Shown: positions 7,936 to 16,076, numbered from the stretch's first letter. The stretch is 64,000 nucleotides of DNA from an uncultured Bacteroidota bacterium (GCA_902788805.1 CADALO010000003.1:124001-188000), one strand, 5' to 3'. Notes: generated from the letters alone by a model not told the origin. Translations and numbers: made by a program.

Positions 7936-9003
7936 TTATACAAGGGGCGTTGTCAGGCCGCAGACGACGCCTCCGCAGCTGTCGCGGCTGGCGCCAGTGA
8001 CCGAGGCCAGTGTGTTGACCTCGCCGTTGAACTTGAGGTAGGCGAGGAGGGCGAAGATTATGGCCTCCTTGAAGTCGACCAAGCGCGGGTCGGCGCTGAC
8101 GATTTCGGCGCTGCCGATCTTCTCCTTCAGCAGTTCGAGCAGGAAGCGGTTGTTGGCGCCTCCGCCGGTGATGAGCACCTTGTGGATGTCGGTGCCGCTG
8201 TGCTGTATGGCGTCGGCCAGCCTTATGGCGATGTGTTCGGCCACGGTGCGTAGCAGGCTTGGCAGGGGTTGGTCCTCGAAGGGCTGCAGGTCGGGCAGGA
8301 AACGCTGTTCAAACCATTCTTTGCCAAGGGTTTTGGGTGCTGGCACGCGGTAGTAGTCGAGCGTTTCGAGACGTGCCAGAAGCGGGGTTATCACTTCGCC
8401 CTGAGCTGCCGTTTCGCCGCCGGCGTCGTAGGTAAGGCCTTGCTTTCCGGCCAGATAGTTGAGGGCCATATTGCAAGGTGCTATGTCGTAGGCTATGCGT
8501 TGACCGTCAGCTTCGTAGGAGATGTTGGCGATGCCGCCGAGGTTGATGCAGCAGTCGTACTGGCCGAAGAGGAGGCGGTCGCCGATGGGCACGAGGGGAG
8601 CCCCCTGTCCGCCCAGCGCCACATCGAGGCGTCGGAAGTCGCAAACCACTGGCAATCCGGTGACTGCGCTGATGGCGTTGCCGTCGCCTATCTGTGCCGT
8701 CAGTTTGCGTTCGGGTTGGTGGAAGACGGTGTGTCCGTGAGAGGCTATGCAGTCGACACGCCCTGGATATTGGCTGCGGAACTCGTTGATTCGCTCGCCG
8801 AAGAAGTGTCCCAGCTCGACGTCGGCGAGGGCGTATTCCTCGGCCGATGCCAGATGCAGCTCGGCCAGCCGCTTGTGCCAGGCGGCAGGGTAGGGGTAGG
8901 TCTCGGCGGCGAGAAGCGTGAAGTTGTGGTCGTCGTTGAACTCGCAGTAGGCGAGGTCGATTCCGTCAAGCGACGTGCCAGACATTAATCCAATGATAAG
9001 CAT
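7936..9003 (-). CDS. anmK: Anhydro-N-acetylmuramic acid kinase
   Basis: 355 residues. The kinase opens with GLMSGTSLDGID (residues 5-16), the ATP-phosphate loop of AnmK; INLGGIANISY and ITGGGANNRFLLELL near the C-terminus belong to the ASKHA sugar-kinase fold. It phosphorylates and hydrates 1,6-anhydroMurNAc to MurNAc 6-phosphate during cell-wall recycling. No murQ is adjacent. A -7 box is at 9051-9058 (minus strand). The palindromic array lies 37 bases past its stop. Confidence 0.95.
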   Translation of the reverse strand: MLIIGLMSGTSLDGIDLAYCEFNDDHNFTLLAAETYPYPAAWHKRLAELHLASAEEYALADVELGHFFGERINEFRSQYPGRVDCIASHGHTVFHQPERKLTAQIGDGNAISAVTGLPVVCDFRRLDVALGGQGAPLVPIGDRLLFGQYDCCINLGGIANISYEADGQRIAYDIAPCNMALNYLAGKQGLTYDAGGETAAQGEVITPLLARLETLDYYRVPAPKTLGKEWFEQRFLPDLQPFEDQPLPSLLRTVAEHIAIRLADAIQHSGTDIHKVLITGGGANNRFLLELLKEKIGSAEIVSADPRLVDFKEAIIFALLAYLKFNGEVNTLASVTGASRDSCGGVVCGLTTPLV

Positions 9004-9050
9004 TTTATAATGATTTTTTTTTGATACGTTGATAGGTTTGTTTCACGCTG

Positions 9051-9078
9051 CAAAGGTACGATATTTTTTCCAAACAAA
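9051..9078 (-). promoter_or_regulatory. anmK promoter (TACCTTTG)
   Basis: On the minus strand TACCTTTG (9051-9058) matches the -7 consensus; a TTTG at 9075-9078 is 16 bases away, shorter than ideal. It lies 47 bases before the anmK start. Confidence 0.5.
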
Positions 9079-9099
9079 AAGTTTTTTTTCGGAAAAGGC

Positions 9100-9147
9100 T
9101 TTCTGTTTCAAAAAAAAACTCTATTTTTGCAAATTCGTTTATATTTG
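9100..9147 (+). promoter_or_regulatory. ridA promoter region with two -7 boxes
   Basis: TATTTTTG at 9122-9129 has a TTTC 18 bases upstream (9100-9103); a second full -7 box TATATTTG is at 9140-9147. Either could start transcription 30-60 bases before ridA. Confidence 0.6.
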
Positions 9148-9183
9148 CGGAAAATAATATAAAATTAATAAATATAGTTAAAA

Positions 9184-9558
9184 ATGAAGAAGATAATCAA
9201 CACTTCCAACGCTCCGGCAGCTATCGGACCTTACAGTCAGGCCGTTCTTGCCGGCAACACTCTCTACATTTCGGGCCAGATTCCTATCAACCCCGCCACG
9301 AAGACCGTTCCTGAAGGCATCACCGCTCAGACCGAGCAGGTTATGCAGAACATCAAGGCCATCCTCGACGAGGCTGGTTTCACCTTCCAGGATGTGGTGA
9401 AGAGCACCTGTCTGCTGGCCGATATGGAGTACTTCAAACCTATGAACGAGGTTTACGCCAAGTATTACAGCACCGACTGCCCCGCCCGCGCCGCTTTCGC
9501 TGTCAAGGGTCTTCCGATGGGCGTGCTGGTGGAGATAGAGACAATCGCCGTAAAGTAA
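9184..9558 (+). CDS. ridA: RidA family enamine/imine deaminase
   Basis: 124 residues, typical of the YjgF/YER057c/UK114 family: N-terminal NTSNAPAAIGPYSQAV, then ISGQIPINP, and a C-terminal half with RAAFAVKGLPMGVLVEIE, where the conserved Arg binds the substrate carboxylate. The trimeric enzyme hydrolyses reactive 2-aminoacrylate and related imines made by PLP enzymes. It is followed by the acyl-CoA dehydrogenase gene across a 134-base gap filled with 8-bp palindromic repeats, so whether the genes share one transcript is unclear. Confidence 0.95.
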   Translation: MKKIINTSNAPAAIGPYSQAVLAGNTLYISGQIPINPATKTVPEGITAQTEQVMQNIKAILDEAGFTFQDVVKSTCLLADMEYFKPMNEVYAKYYSTDCPARAAFAVKGLPMGVLVEIETIAVK

Positions 9559-9690
9559 ATGCGTGAATGTGTAAATGGGTGAATGTGTAGGTGGCTTGCG
9601 CGATTCAGAATATGACGCGACAACACACTGACGCATTAACGCATAGACACACTGACGCACTAACGCATTAACGAATTAACACATTCAAAT
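9559..9690. repeat. Intergenic palindromic array, 8-bp period
   Basis: The left arm has words such as TGCGTGAA, TGTGTAAA, TGGGTGAA; the right arm has the inverted words CACACTGA, CGCATTAA, CGCACTAA, all in 8-base steps, with about 30 non-repeated bases between. It fills the whole gap between ridA and the acyl-CoA dehydrogenase gene and leaves the start codon only a few bases past its end. Confidence 0.85.
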
Positions 9691-9692
9691 AT

Positions 9693-10832
9693 ATGGATTT
9701 TAGTTTCACGAAACAAGAAGAACTCTTCCTGCAGATGATTCGCGAATTTGCAGAGAAGGAGGTGAAGCCCCTCGCCGCAGAGGTCGACGAGGAGGAGCGT
9801 TTCCCGATGGAGACGGTAGAGAAAATGGCCAAAATCGGCCTGATGGGTATTCCTATTCCGACCCAATACGGCGGTGCCGGCGGTACGAACATTATGTACG
9901 GTATGGCCGTTGAGGAGCTGAGCCGCGTGTGCGCCACAACGGGCGTCATCCTGTCGGCTCATACGTCGCTGTGCGCTGCGCCTATACTGGAGGCAGGCAC
10001 CGAGGAGCAGAAGATGAAGTATCTGCCCAAGCTGGCTTCGGGCGAGTGGATCGGCGCTTTCGGCCTTACCGAGCCCAATGCCGGTACCGACGCTGCCGGT
10101 CAGCAGACGACGGCTGTGCTCGACGGTGAGGAATGGGTGCTCAACGGCAGCAAGATTTTCATCACCAACGGCAGCTACGCCAATGTGTTCATCGTCATCG
10201 CTATGACCGACAAGAGCCTCGGTACCAAGGGCATCAGCGCCTTCATCGTCGAGAAGACCGACCCGGGCTTCAGCATCGGCAAGAAGGAGAAGAAGATGGG
10301 TATCCGTGGCAGCGCTACGACAGAGCTTATATTCGAAGACTGCCGCATTCCGAAGGACCGTCAGCTGGGTCAGCTCGGCAAGGGTTTCGGCTTGGCTATG
10401 AAGACCCTCGACGGTGGCCGTATCGGTATTGCTTGCCAGGCTTTGGGTATCGCTCAGGGTGCTATGGACGAGACCGTCAAGTATACCAAGGAGCGTAAGC
10501 AGTTCGGCCGCTCGATCAGCCAGTTCCAGAACACGCAGTTCCAGATGGCCGACCTCGAGACCAAGGTTCAGGCAGCCCGTCTGCTGTGCCGCTCGGCTCA
10601 CTACAAGAAAGACCACGGCATCCCCTACAGCGCCGACGCTGCAATGGCAAAACTCTTTGCCGCAGAGACCGCTATGGAGGTGACCACCAAGGCTGTCCAG
10701 TTCCACGGTGGCTATGGCTACACACGCGAGTACCCCGTCGAGCGTATGATGCGCGACGCCAAGATTACCGAGATCTATGAGGGCACCAGCGAAGTCCAGC
10801 GTATGGTTATCGCGGGAAAGTTGTTTAAATAA
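9693..10832 (+). CDS. Acyl-CoA dehydrogenase, short-chain (butyryl-CoA) type
   Basis: 379 residues, the classic length. FGLTEPNAGTDA (about 118-129) contacts FAD and substrate; the C-terminal region has FHGGYGYTREYPVERMMRDA and IYEGTSEVQR with the likely catalytic Glu363, at the position used by short-chain enzymes. FAD-dependent oxidation of acyl-CoA, or reduction of enoyl-CoA when coupled to Etf. The two following genes encode EtfB and EtfA, so the trio is probably a Bcd-Etf-like complex or a beta-oxidation unit. Substrate chain length is inferred from family resemblance only. Confidence 0.92.
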   Translation: MDFSFTKQEELFLQMIREFAEKEVKPLAAEVDEEERFPMETVEKMAKIGLMGIPIPTQYGGAGGTNIMYGMAVEELSRVCATTGVILSAHTSLCAAPILEAGTEEQKMKYLPKLASGEWIGAFGLTEPNAGTDAAGQQTTAVLDGEEWVLNGSKIFITNGSYANVFIVIAMTDKSLGTKGISAFIVEKTDPGFSIGKKEKKMGIRGSATTELIFEDCRIPKDRQLGQLGKGFGLAMKTLDGGRIGIACQALGIAQGAMDETVKYTKERKQFGRSISQFQNTQFQMADLETKVQAARLLCRSAHYKKDHGIPYSADAAMAKLFAAETAMEVTTKAVQFHGGYGYTREYPVERMMRDAKITEIYEGTSEVQRMVIAGKLFK

Positions 10833-10925
10833 TGCGTAAATGCGTGAATGCGTAAATGTGTGAGTGGCTGGCGCAGTACGATTGCGTAGCACTAACACAA
10901 TAACGCACTAACACAATAACACAAT
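10833..10925. repeat. Intergenic palindromic array, 8-bp period (second copy type)
   Basis: Left arm words AATGCGTA, AATGCGTG, AATGTGTG; right arm words CACTAACA, CAATAACG, CAATAACA, inverted, 8 bases apart, with a centre of about 22 bases. It resembles the ridA-acd gap but is not a copy. It fills the space between the dehydrogenase stop and etfB. Confidence 0.82.
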
Positions 10926-10933
10926 CAAGAAAA

Positions 10934-11719
10934 ATGAACATAGTAGTTTGCATAAAACAAGTGCCGGATACCACCGAGGTGAAGATCAACCCCGTGACCG
11001 GTACCCTTATCCGCGAGGGCGTTCCCTCGATTATGAATCCCGACGACAAGGGCGGTCTTGAATATGCCCTGCAGTTGAAGGACAAATACGGTGCACACGT
11101 GACCGTTATCACAATGGGTCTTCCGCAGGCAGAGGCTATCCTCCGCGAGGCTCTGGCTATGGGCGTTGACCGCGCTATCCTGCTGACCGACCGCAAGCTT
11201 GGCGGTGCCGATACCCTTGCCACCTCCAGCGCCATTGCCGGTGCTCTGCGCACAATGGATTTTGACCTTATCATCACCGGTCGTCAGGCCATCGACGGCG
11301 ACACCGCACAGGTGGGACCGCAGATTGCCGAGCACCTCAACCTGCCGCAGGTTTCCTATATGGAAGACCTTCAGTACGACGAGGCCACCAAGACCTTTAC
11401 CATCAAGAAACAGCTCGAGGACGGCTATCAGATCCTCGAGATGCAGGCACCCTGCGTCGTCACCGCTCTGGCCAGCTCGGTTCAGCCGCGCTATATGACC
11501 GTCAGCGGTATCGTTACGGCTTGGGACAAAGAGGTCGAGGTTTGGAATGCCGACCGCATCAATGTTCCTGAGGACCATATCGGTAAGGCAGGTTCGCCGA
11601 CCAGCGTGTTCAAATCGTTCCCCAAACAGCTCAAACCCGCCGGCCAGACCTTCGAGGTCAGCCCCGAGGAGGCTGTTGAACTGATTGTCAACAAGCTCAA
11701 AGAAAAACACATAATTTAA
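10934..11719 (+). CDS. etfB: Electron transfer flavoprotein, beta subunit
   Basis: 261 residues. Begins MNIVVCIKQVPDT, the standard EtfB N-terminus; NPDDKGGLEYALQLK and ALAMGVDRAILLTD follow, then the GRQAIDGDTAQVGPQIAEHL signature (about 116-135). EtfB binds AMP or, in bifurcating complexes, a second FAD and NADH. Partner of EtfA downstream and the dehydrogenase upstream. Bifurcation cannot be decided by eye. The gap to etfA is 200 bases of repeats. Confidence 0.95.
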   Translation: MNIVVCIKQVPDTTEVKINPVTGTLIREGVPSIMNPDDKGGLEYALQLKDKYGAHVTVITMGLPQAEAILREALAMGVDRAILLTDRKLGGADTLATSSAIAGALRTMDFDLIITGRQAIDGDTAQVGPQIAEHLNLPQVSYMEDLQYDEATKTFTIKKQLEDGYQILEMQAPCVVTALASSVQPRYMTVSGIVTAWDKEVEVWNADRINVPEDHIGKAGSPTSVFKSFPKQLKPAGQTFEVSPEEAVELIVNKLKEKHII

Positions 11720-11918
11720 TGTTTAAAAGGTTGGAAAGGTTGCGCTCCCTACGGTCGCTGAAAGGTTAAAAGGTTTTGGAACCTAAGGCTTATAAACTTT
11801 TACCATTAAAACTCTTAACCCTAAAACCCTTTCATCCCTTAAAACCCTTTCAACCCTTTCAACCCTTTCAACCCTTTCAACCCTTTCAACCCTTTTAAAC
11901 CCTTAAAACCCAAAGAAC
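11720..11918. repeat. Intergenic repeat array, AAAGGTT / AACCCTTTC words
   Basis: After etfB come AAAAGGTT and AAAGGTTG words (about 11722-11776), then a long right arm of AACCCTTTC (9-bp period, at least five exact copies near 11843-11896) and AACCCTTAA variants. The arms are complementary, so a transcript would fold into a long A/U-G hairpin between etfB and etfA. The CGCTCCCTACGGTCGCTG in the left part is not repeated. Confidence 0.85.
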
Positions 11919-11919
11919 A

Positions 11920-12930
11920 ATGAACTTAGCAGAATATAAAGACGTATATGTGTTTGCCGAGCAAAGAGGCGGCAAACTGCAGAATGTGGCTCTTGAGCTT
12001 CTCGGCAAAGCCCGCGAGCTGGCCGACGCCAACAACGAGAAGGTCGTCGCTATGCTTCTTGGCAAGGACATCAAGAACTTGGCCCAAACGCTTATCGAGC
12101 ACGGTGCCGACAAGGTTCTGGTGGTCGACAACGAGTTGCTTAAGGATTATATGACAGAGCCTTATACCGAGGCCATCACCCAAATCATCACCGAGCAGAA
12201 GCCCAGCATTATGCTTATCGGTGCCACCACCATTGGTCGCGACCTTGGCCCGCGTGTCAGCGCACGTAACCGCACCGGTCTTACGGCCGATGCCACCAAG
12301 CTTGAAATCAGCGACGACGAGGCACACGAGTTCCGTATGACCCGTCCCGCTTTCGGTGGCAACCTGATGGCTACCATCCTCTGCAAGAACAATCGCCCGC
12401 AGATGAGCACTGTCCGTCCGGGTGTTATGCAGAAAATGGCTGCCGACGCAACCCGCAAGGGCGAAATCGTTGACTACAACGTCACCTTCGACGAGAAGAA
12501 GATTGCCCGCGTGAAGCTGGTCAAGACCGTCAAGGAAGAGAAGACCGTTACCGACATCAGCGAGGCCAAGATCCTCGTCAGCGGTGGCCGCGGAGTCGGC
12601 ACCAAGGACGGTTTCGGCAAGCTTCAGGCGCTTGCCACCGAGCTGGGTGGTGAGGTTTCTTCCTCGCGTGCAATGGTCGACGCCGGTGTTATGGAGCAGA
12701 GCCGCCAGGTGGGTCAGACGGGTAAGACCGTGCGCCCCGCCCTCTATCTGGCTTGCGGCATCAGCGGTGCCATCCAGCACCTTGCCGGTATGGAGGAGAG
12801 CGAGCTCATCATCGCTATCAACAAGGACAAGTTTGCACCCATCTTCAGCGTTGCCGACCTCGGCATTGTTGGCGACCTCCACAAGATCGTCCCGATGCTC
12901 ACCGAGCGCCTGAAGACTATGCAGAAATAA
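11920..12930 (+). CDS. etfA: Electron transfer flavoprotein, alpha subunit
   Basis: 336 residues. The C-terminal FAD domain shows GGRGVGTKDGF, SSRAMVDAGVMEQSRQVGQT, KTVRPALYLACGISGAIQHL and AINKDKFAPIF in the expected order (about 222-305). The N-terminal domain starts MNLAEYKDVYVFAEQ. Together with EtfB it passes electrons between the acyl-CoA dehydrogenase and a membrane or ferredoxin partner not seen here. A hairpin at 12967-12996 probably ends the transcript. Confidence 0.95.
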   Translation: MNLAEYKDVYVFAEQRGGKLQNVALELLGKARELADANNEKVVAMLLGKDIKNLAQTLIEHGADKVLVVDNELLKDYMTEPYTEAITQIITEQKPSIMLIGATTIGRDLGPRVSARNRTGLTADATKLEISDDEAHEFRMTRPAFGGNLMATILCKNNRPQMSTVRPGVMQKMAADATRKGEIVDYNVTFDEKKIARVKLVKTVKEEKTVTDISEAKILVSGGRGVGTKDGFGKLQALATELGGEVSSSRAMVDAGVMEQSRQVGQTGKTVRPALYLACGISGAIQHLAGMEESELIIAINKDKFAPIFSVADLGIVGDLHKIVPMLTERLKTMQK

Positions 12931-12966
12931 TAAGGACCGCTGGCTTCCAGCCGGCAGACACTCATA

Positions 12967-12996
12967 GGGAGGCATCCTCAGGCAGGGGTGCCTCCC
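12967..12996 (+). terminator. Hairpin after etfA
   Basis: GGGAGGCATCC (12967-12977) pairs with GGGTGCCTCCC (12986-12996) with a G-T pair and an 8-base loop. The following bases TCTATCATAG are not a clean T run, so it is a probable rather than classic terminator. Confidence 0.6.
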
Positions 12997-13086
12997 TCTA
13001 TCATAGAGTGGGATACAATCAAACAACACATCATCAACACCGTTAATCACTATCAACACTAAACGTAAAACAATTTAACAAACAAA

Positions 13087-13779
13087 ATGAATCGTATAAG
13101 CAAAATTGTCGGTGGCATCGCCCTTCTGGCCTTCGGCATCGTCTGGGCCTTGGAACTCCTCAACGTCATCAGTATCAGCCTTGAGGGTTGGTGGGCGTTG
13201 TTCGTTATCGTTCCCTGTTTCATCAACATCTTCAACGACCGTCACAAGGTAGGCGCCATCATCGGCTTCGGTATCGGCATACTGCTGCTTCTGGCCGCAC
13301 GCGGCATCATTCCTTGGAACGACATCTGGAAGTATATGGTTTGCATTGCCGCCGTGGTGTGGGGCATCTCGCTGCTGTTTTTCAACAAGAAGAGCAACAT
13401 CCTCTGCAACAACGGCGAACAGCCTGCAGCTCCTGCCGTTGCCATCGACGGCAGCAAGATGAACAAAATCGATGTTACCTTCGGTAAACAGGACTACAGC
13501 TACGAAGGTCAGTGTTTTGAAGGCGTCTACGTGCACACCAGCTTTGGTTTCGTCAGCCTCGACCTGCGAGGTGCCGACATCCGCGACGGTGCCGTCATTG
13601 TCGTCGACTGCAGCTTCGGTGGTATGGAGATACGCGTCCCCAAGGGCGTCTGTGTCAACAACGGCATCGACACCGCCTTCGCCGGAGTCGACTGCGACTG
13701 CTGTATCCAGCCCTCCGACGGCATCAAGACCCTCTACCTCAAAGGCCACTGTAGCTTCGGGGGCATTGAGATAAAGTAA
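13087..13779 (+). CDS. LiaF-like membrane protein (cell-wall stress response domain)
   Basis: 230 residues. Four hydrophobic segments near residues 7-24, 33-48, 57-71 and 80-98 form the N-terminal membrane part (LiaF/DUF5668-like). The C-terminal 110 residues are a repetitive beta structure with FEGVYVHTSFGFVSLDLRGA and CSFGGMEIRVPKGV, matching the LiaF C-terminal family. In Firmicutes LiaF restrains a cell-wall-stress kinase; in Bacteroidota its role is unclear and no LiaRS pair is adjacent. A strong terminator follows. Confidence 0.85.
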   Translation: MNRISKIVGGIALLAFGIVWALELLNVISISLEGWWALFVIVPCFINIFNDRHKVGAIIGFGIGILLLLAARGIIPWNDIWKYMVCIAAVVWGISLLFFNKKSNILCNNGEQPAAPAVAIDGSKMNKIDVTFGKQDYSYEGQCFEGVYVHTSFGFVSLDLRGADIRDGAVIVVDCSFGGMEIRVPKGVCVNNGIDTAFAGVDCDCCIQPSDGIKTLYLKGHCSFGGIEIK

Positions 13780-13802
13780 CCCCGATTCTCAACACATAAC
13801 GA

Positions 13803-13836
13803 GCGGCCCGCTGCGAATGCAGCGGGCCGCTTCTTT
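13803..13836 (+). terminator. Strong terminator after LiaF-like gene
   Basis: A perfect 12-bp stem GCGGCCCGCTGC / GCAGCGGGCCGC with a GAAT loop (13803-13830), then TTCTTT. Confidence 0.9.
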
Positions 13837-13980
13837 ATGTAAGGTACTTGATTAAATGCATTACCGCATTACCTCTTACTCTCCTCTTACTATTTGCATA
13901 TTTTTTCATCCGTCGCTCGTGCGTGCGCAAATCCCCTCCCAAAGGGGTCCTGTGTGTTCTAACAGCGCAAACAATTATTT
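13837..13980. other. Intergenic region without recognised feature
   Basis: A 67-residue open frame starting at 13848 has no recognisable motif and runs into the promoter below; it is not called. A CCCCTCCCAAAGGGG hairpin is present near 13933. Nothing else was recognised. Confidence 0.5.
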
Positions 13981-14011
13981 TTTGTCAATATAGAAAAAAT
14001 GTGTATTTTTG
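13981..14011 (+). promoter_or_regulatory. Promoter in front of hsdR remnant (TTTG-N19-TATTTTTG)
   Basis: TTTG at 13981-13984 and TATTTTTG at 14004-14011 with an exact 19-base spacer. It reads into a decayed gene, suggesting a relic of an intact type I restriction locus. Confidence 0.75.
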
Positions 14012-14050
14012 CAAACTCAAAATGAGTAATCGAATTCAAATAATACGTTG

Positions 14051-14219
14051 ATGAAACCAGAAGAGAAGGCTAGGGTTAATATAGACAGATGTTCGAGGGT
14101 GTTGGCTGGAAGGTGGTGGATAGGAATCTCTATTCGCCTACCCGTACGGCTGCAGCTATTCGAGAAGGCTTTATGAAAGGTAATTTGGAAGCTGACTTTT
14201 TTACTTATTATCAACGATA
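14051..14219 (+). pseudogene. Remnant of type I restriction enzyme R subunit (HsdR N-terminus), frameshifted
   Basis: From the ATG at 14051 the frame reads MKPEEKARVNIDR; the similarity then continues one frame over as MFEGVGWKVVDRNLYSP, AAAIREGFMKGNLEADFFTY up to a TAG at 14217-14219. Joined, the two pieces match the start of HsdR/DEAD helicases (P-E-E-K-AR...ID, GW.V.D, A.RE..L..G..DY). So a frameshift lies near 14085-14095 and the remaining helicase and nuclease domains are missing. The reading rests on pattern recall of the HsdR N-terminus. A BRO-N fragment at 15025, often found in type I loci, supports it. Confidence 0.6.
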
Positions 14220-14283
14220 GAAACAGATGTGCGATAGAGTGGTAAACAAATAATACAGCGAACCGCTAAATCACAACGAAAAA

Positions 14284-14949
14284 ATGAGACGTTATTATAG
14301 CATATATTTACTAATCATCATCCTTTTTGTTGTTGGGTGCACGAGGGATGACAGTATGGTTATATTAGGACAACCAGCAATAGATAGTATGCAAAATGGT
14401 ATTGATAGTATTGTTGAGGAAAACCTTCTTTTGAACAACGGGGTGGAAGAATGGGAAATGTTAGTTTGTGAACATCCAGAAAATTGGCTTTTGCCTTATG
14501 GCTATTGTGACAAAGTGACACAGAATAATAGTATTGTATTAGAAGGTCGGTATTCTGCAAGAATGAAATCGACAGAATCTGGTGTTACGGCCAGAATTGC
14601 CCAACGGGTTATGGTAACTCCAGGGGGCAAGATCAGAATACGCTTCAACTATTACGTTGCGCAGTGGAAAACAAATGGTGCTAGAACATATTGTTATTTC
14701 CGGACAGGCCATCAAGGGTCAACGAATATTTCTATTGCAGATTTACGTTCAATATACTCGAACGATGAATATTATATTTTCCGAGGAGGTGGATATGGTA
14801 AAGCATACCTTCCTCATACAGCAAACACTTGGTTGGTATTTGACGAAACACTAACGGTCCCACAAAATGCCAACTATTTTGAGTTTGGTATCAATAGTTA
14901 TTATGGAACTACCATTTATGTTGACGACTGCTATGTCGGTGAATACTAA
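14284..14949 (+). CDS. Hypothetical lipoprotein
   Basis: 221 residues, AT-rich compared with neighbours. Lipoprotein signal of hydrophobic residues then VGC with Cys19. The mature part contains NNGVEEWE, an S-A-R-M-K segment and ITV/Y-rich strands ending in a conserved-looking IYVDDCYVG; the pattern of an all-beta domain with a final VDD.Y strand resembles carbohydrate-binding jelly-roll modules. No family is claimed. It lies between two gene fragments of a lost restriction locus and has base composition unlike the core genes, so recent acquisition is likely. Confidence 0.65.
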   Translation: MRRYYSIYLLIIILFVVGCTRDDSMVILGQPAIDSMQNGIDSIVEENLLLNNGVEEWEMLVCEHPENWLLPYGYCDKVTQNNSIVLEGRYSARMKSTESGVTARIAQRVMVTPGGKIRIRFNYYVAQWKTNGARTYCYFRTGHQGSTNISIADLRSIYSNDEYYIFRGGGYGKAYLPHTANTWLVFDETLTVPQNANYFEFGINSYYGTTIYVDDCYVGEY

Positions 14950-15024
14950 AATGTTTAAAGGACTAATACCTTAAAAATGCTATCGGTTAACATTTGAGAC
15001 TGGCTGATTAATTTACAATAAACT

Positions 15025-15099
15025 ATGACTACCAAGAAATCAATAAGTTTTTATAATGACTACGAGGTGCGTGCCGTCAGGGAAATGTGTCGGATGTAG
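15025..15099 (+). pseudogene. BRO-N / antirepressor-type gene fragment
   Basis: A 24-codon frame starting MTTKKSISFYNDYEVRAVR resembles the N-terminus of BRO-N (DNA-damage-inducible D-like) proteins, whose genes often lie inside type I restriction loci. It stops at 15097-15099 right after the motif, so only the first strand of the domain remains. The match is short and recalled from memory, hence moderate confidence. Confidence 0.45.
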
Positions 15100-15122
15100 A
15101 TGATTGCTTATAATTATGTTTA

Positions 15123-15154
15123 TTTGAGTAGTTTGTTTATTTTGTGTATTTTTG
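15123..15154 (+). promoter_or_regulatory. Promoter of iminopeptidase gene (TTTG-N20-TATTTTTG)
   Basis: TTTG at 15123-15126 and TATTTTTG at 15147-15154 with a 20-base spacer; 38 bases before the start codon. Confidence 0.75.
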
Positions 15155-15191
15155 CAGAGCGTTTGTTCAAAAATATGAAGAAAAATAAGAT

Positions 15192-16076
15192 ATGAAACAA
15201 TATAATATTACAGAAGGCTATATGCCGTTTATGGGCTATAAGACATATTACCGCGTCGTCGGTGAACCGTCGGACAAGCCGGCATTGCTGCTGCTGCACG
15301 GTGGGCCTGGCAGCACACACAACTATTTTGAGGTGCTCGACCGTATTGCCGACACGGGCCGCCAGGTGATCTCGTACGACCAGATAGGTTGCGGTAACTC
15401 TTATCTTGACGGACATCCCGAATTGTGGACGCAAGAGACTTGGATCAACGAACTTATCGCCCTGCGCGAATATCTGCACCTCGACCAGGTGCATATACTT
15501 GGCCAGTCGTGGGGCGCTATGCAGGCCATTGCCTATATCATCGACTGTAAGCCAAAGGGCGTCAAGTCGGTGATTCTTTCGTCGGGTCACGCTTCGAGTT
15601 CGCTATGGGCCAGCGAGCAACACCGCCTTATCAAGTATATGTCGCAGGAGGACCAAGAAGCTATCCGTCGTGCCGAAGCCTCGGGCAAGTGGGACGACTC
15701 GGACTATCTGCGTGCCAATGAGCATTATTACGAGCGTTACGTCATCAGCGTCGATGAGAACTCGCCCGAGTGCCTGCGCAGGCCGAAACGTGCTGGCAAC
15801 GAGGCTTATCTGTACGGTTGGGGTCCTAACGAGTATCAGCCACTGGGCAACCTGAAGGATTTCGAGTATACCGACCGCCTCGACCAAATCAAGCAGCCTT
15901 GCCTGATATGCAGCGGCACCCGCGACATCTGTACCCCGGTGGTGGCTGCATCGCTCTATGAGAACATCCCCAACAGCCGTTGGGAGGTCTTCAAGGGCGC
16001 ACGCCACACTTGCTTTGTCGAGCAAACCGACAAGTACTGCGCCATCCTTGAAAAATGGCTGGAGGAGTTTGATTAG
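15192..16076 (+). CDS. Proline iminopeptidase-family alpha/beta hydrolase
   Basis: 294 residues of the alpha/beta-hydrolase fold, peptidase family S33. HGGPG at residues 36-40 is the oxyanion-hole motif typical of proline iminopeptidases; GQSWG places the nucleophile at Ser106; Asp245 in GTRD and His272 in ARHTCF complete the triad. No signal peptide, so a cytosolic aminopeptidase that removes N-terminal proline or other residues from short peptides. Its own promoter is upstream. Other S33 hydrolases share the motifs, so substrate is inferred. Confidence 0.92.
   Translation: MKQYNITEGYMPFMGYKTYYRVVGEPSDKPALLLLHGGPGSTHNYFEVLDRIADTGRQVISYDQIGCGNSYLDGHPELWTQETWINELIALREYLHLDQVHILGQSWGAMQAIAYIIDCKPKGVKSVILSSGHASSSLWASEQHRLIKYMSQEDQEAIRRAEASGKWDDSDYLRANEHYYERYVISVDENSPECLRRPKRAGNEAYLYGWGPNEYQPLGNLKDFEYTDRLDQIKQPCLICSGTRDICTPVVAASLYENIPNSRWEVFKGARHTCFVEQTDKYCAILEKWLEEFD

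Noticed and set aside
9660..10898. 412-residue open frame on the minus strand
   Set aside because: Antisense to the acyl-CoA dehydrogenase, whose catalytic motifs are intact.
13848..14051. 67-residue frame after the LiaF-like terminator
   Set aside because: Runs through the hsdR-remnant promoter and has no family pattern.
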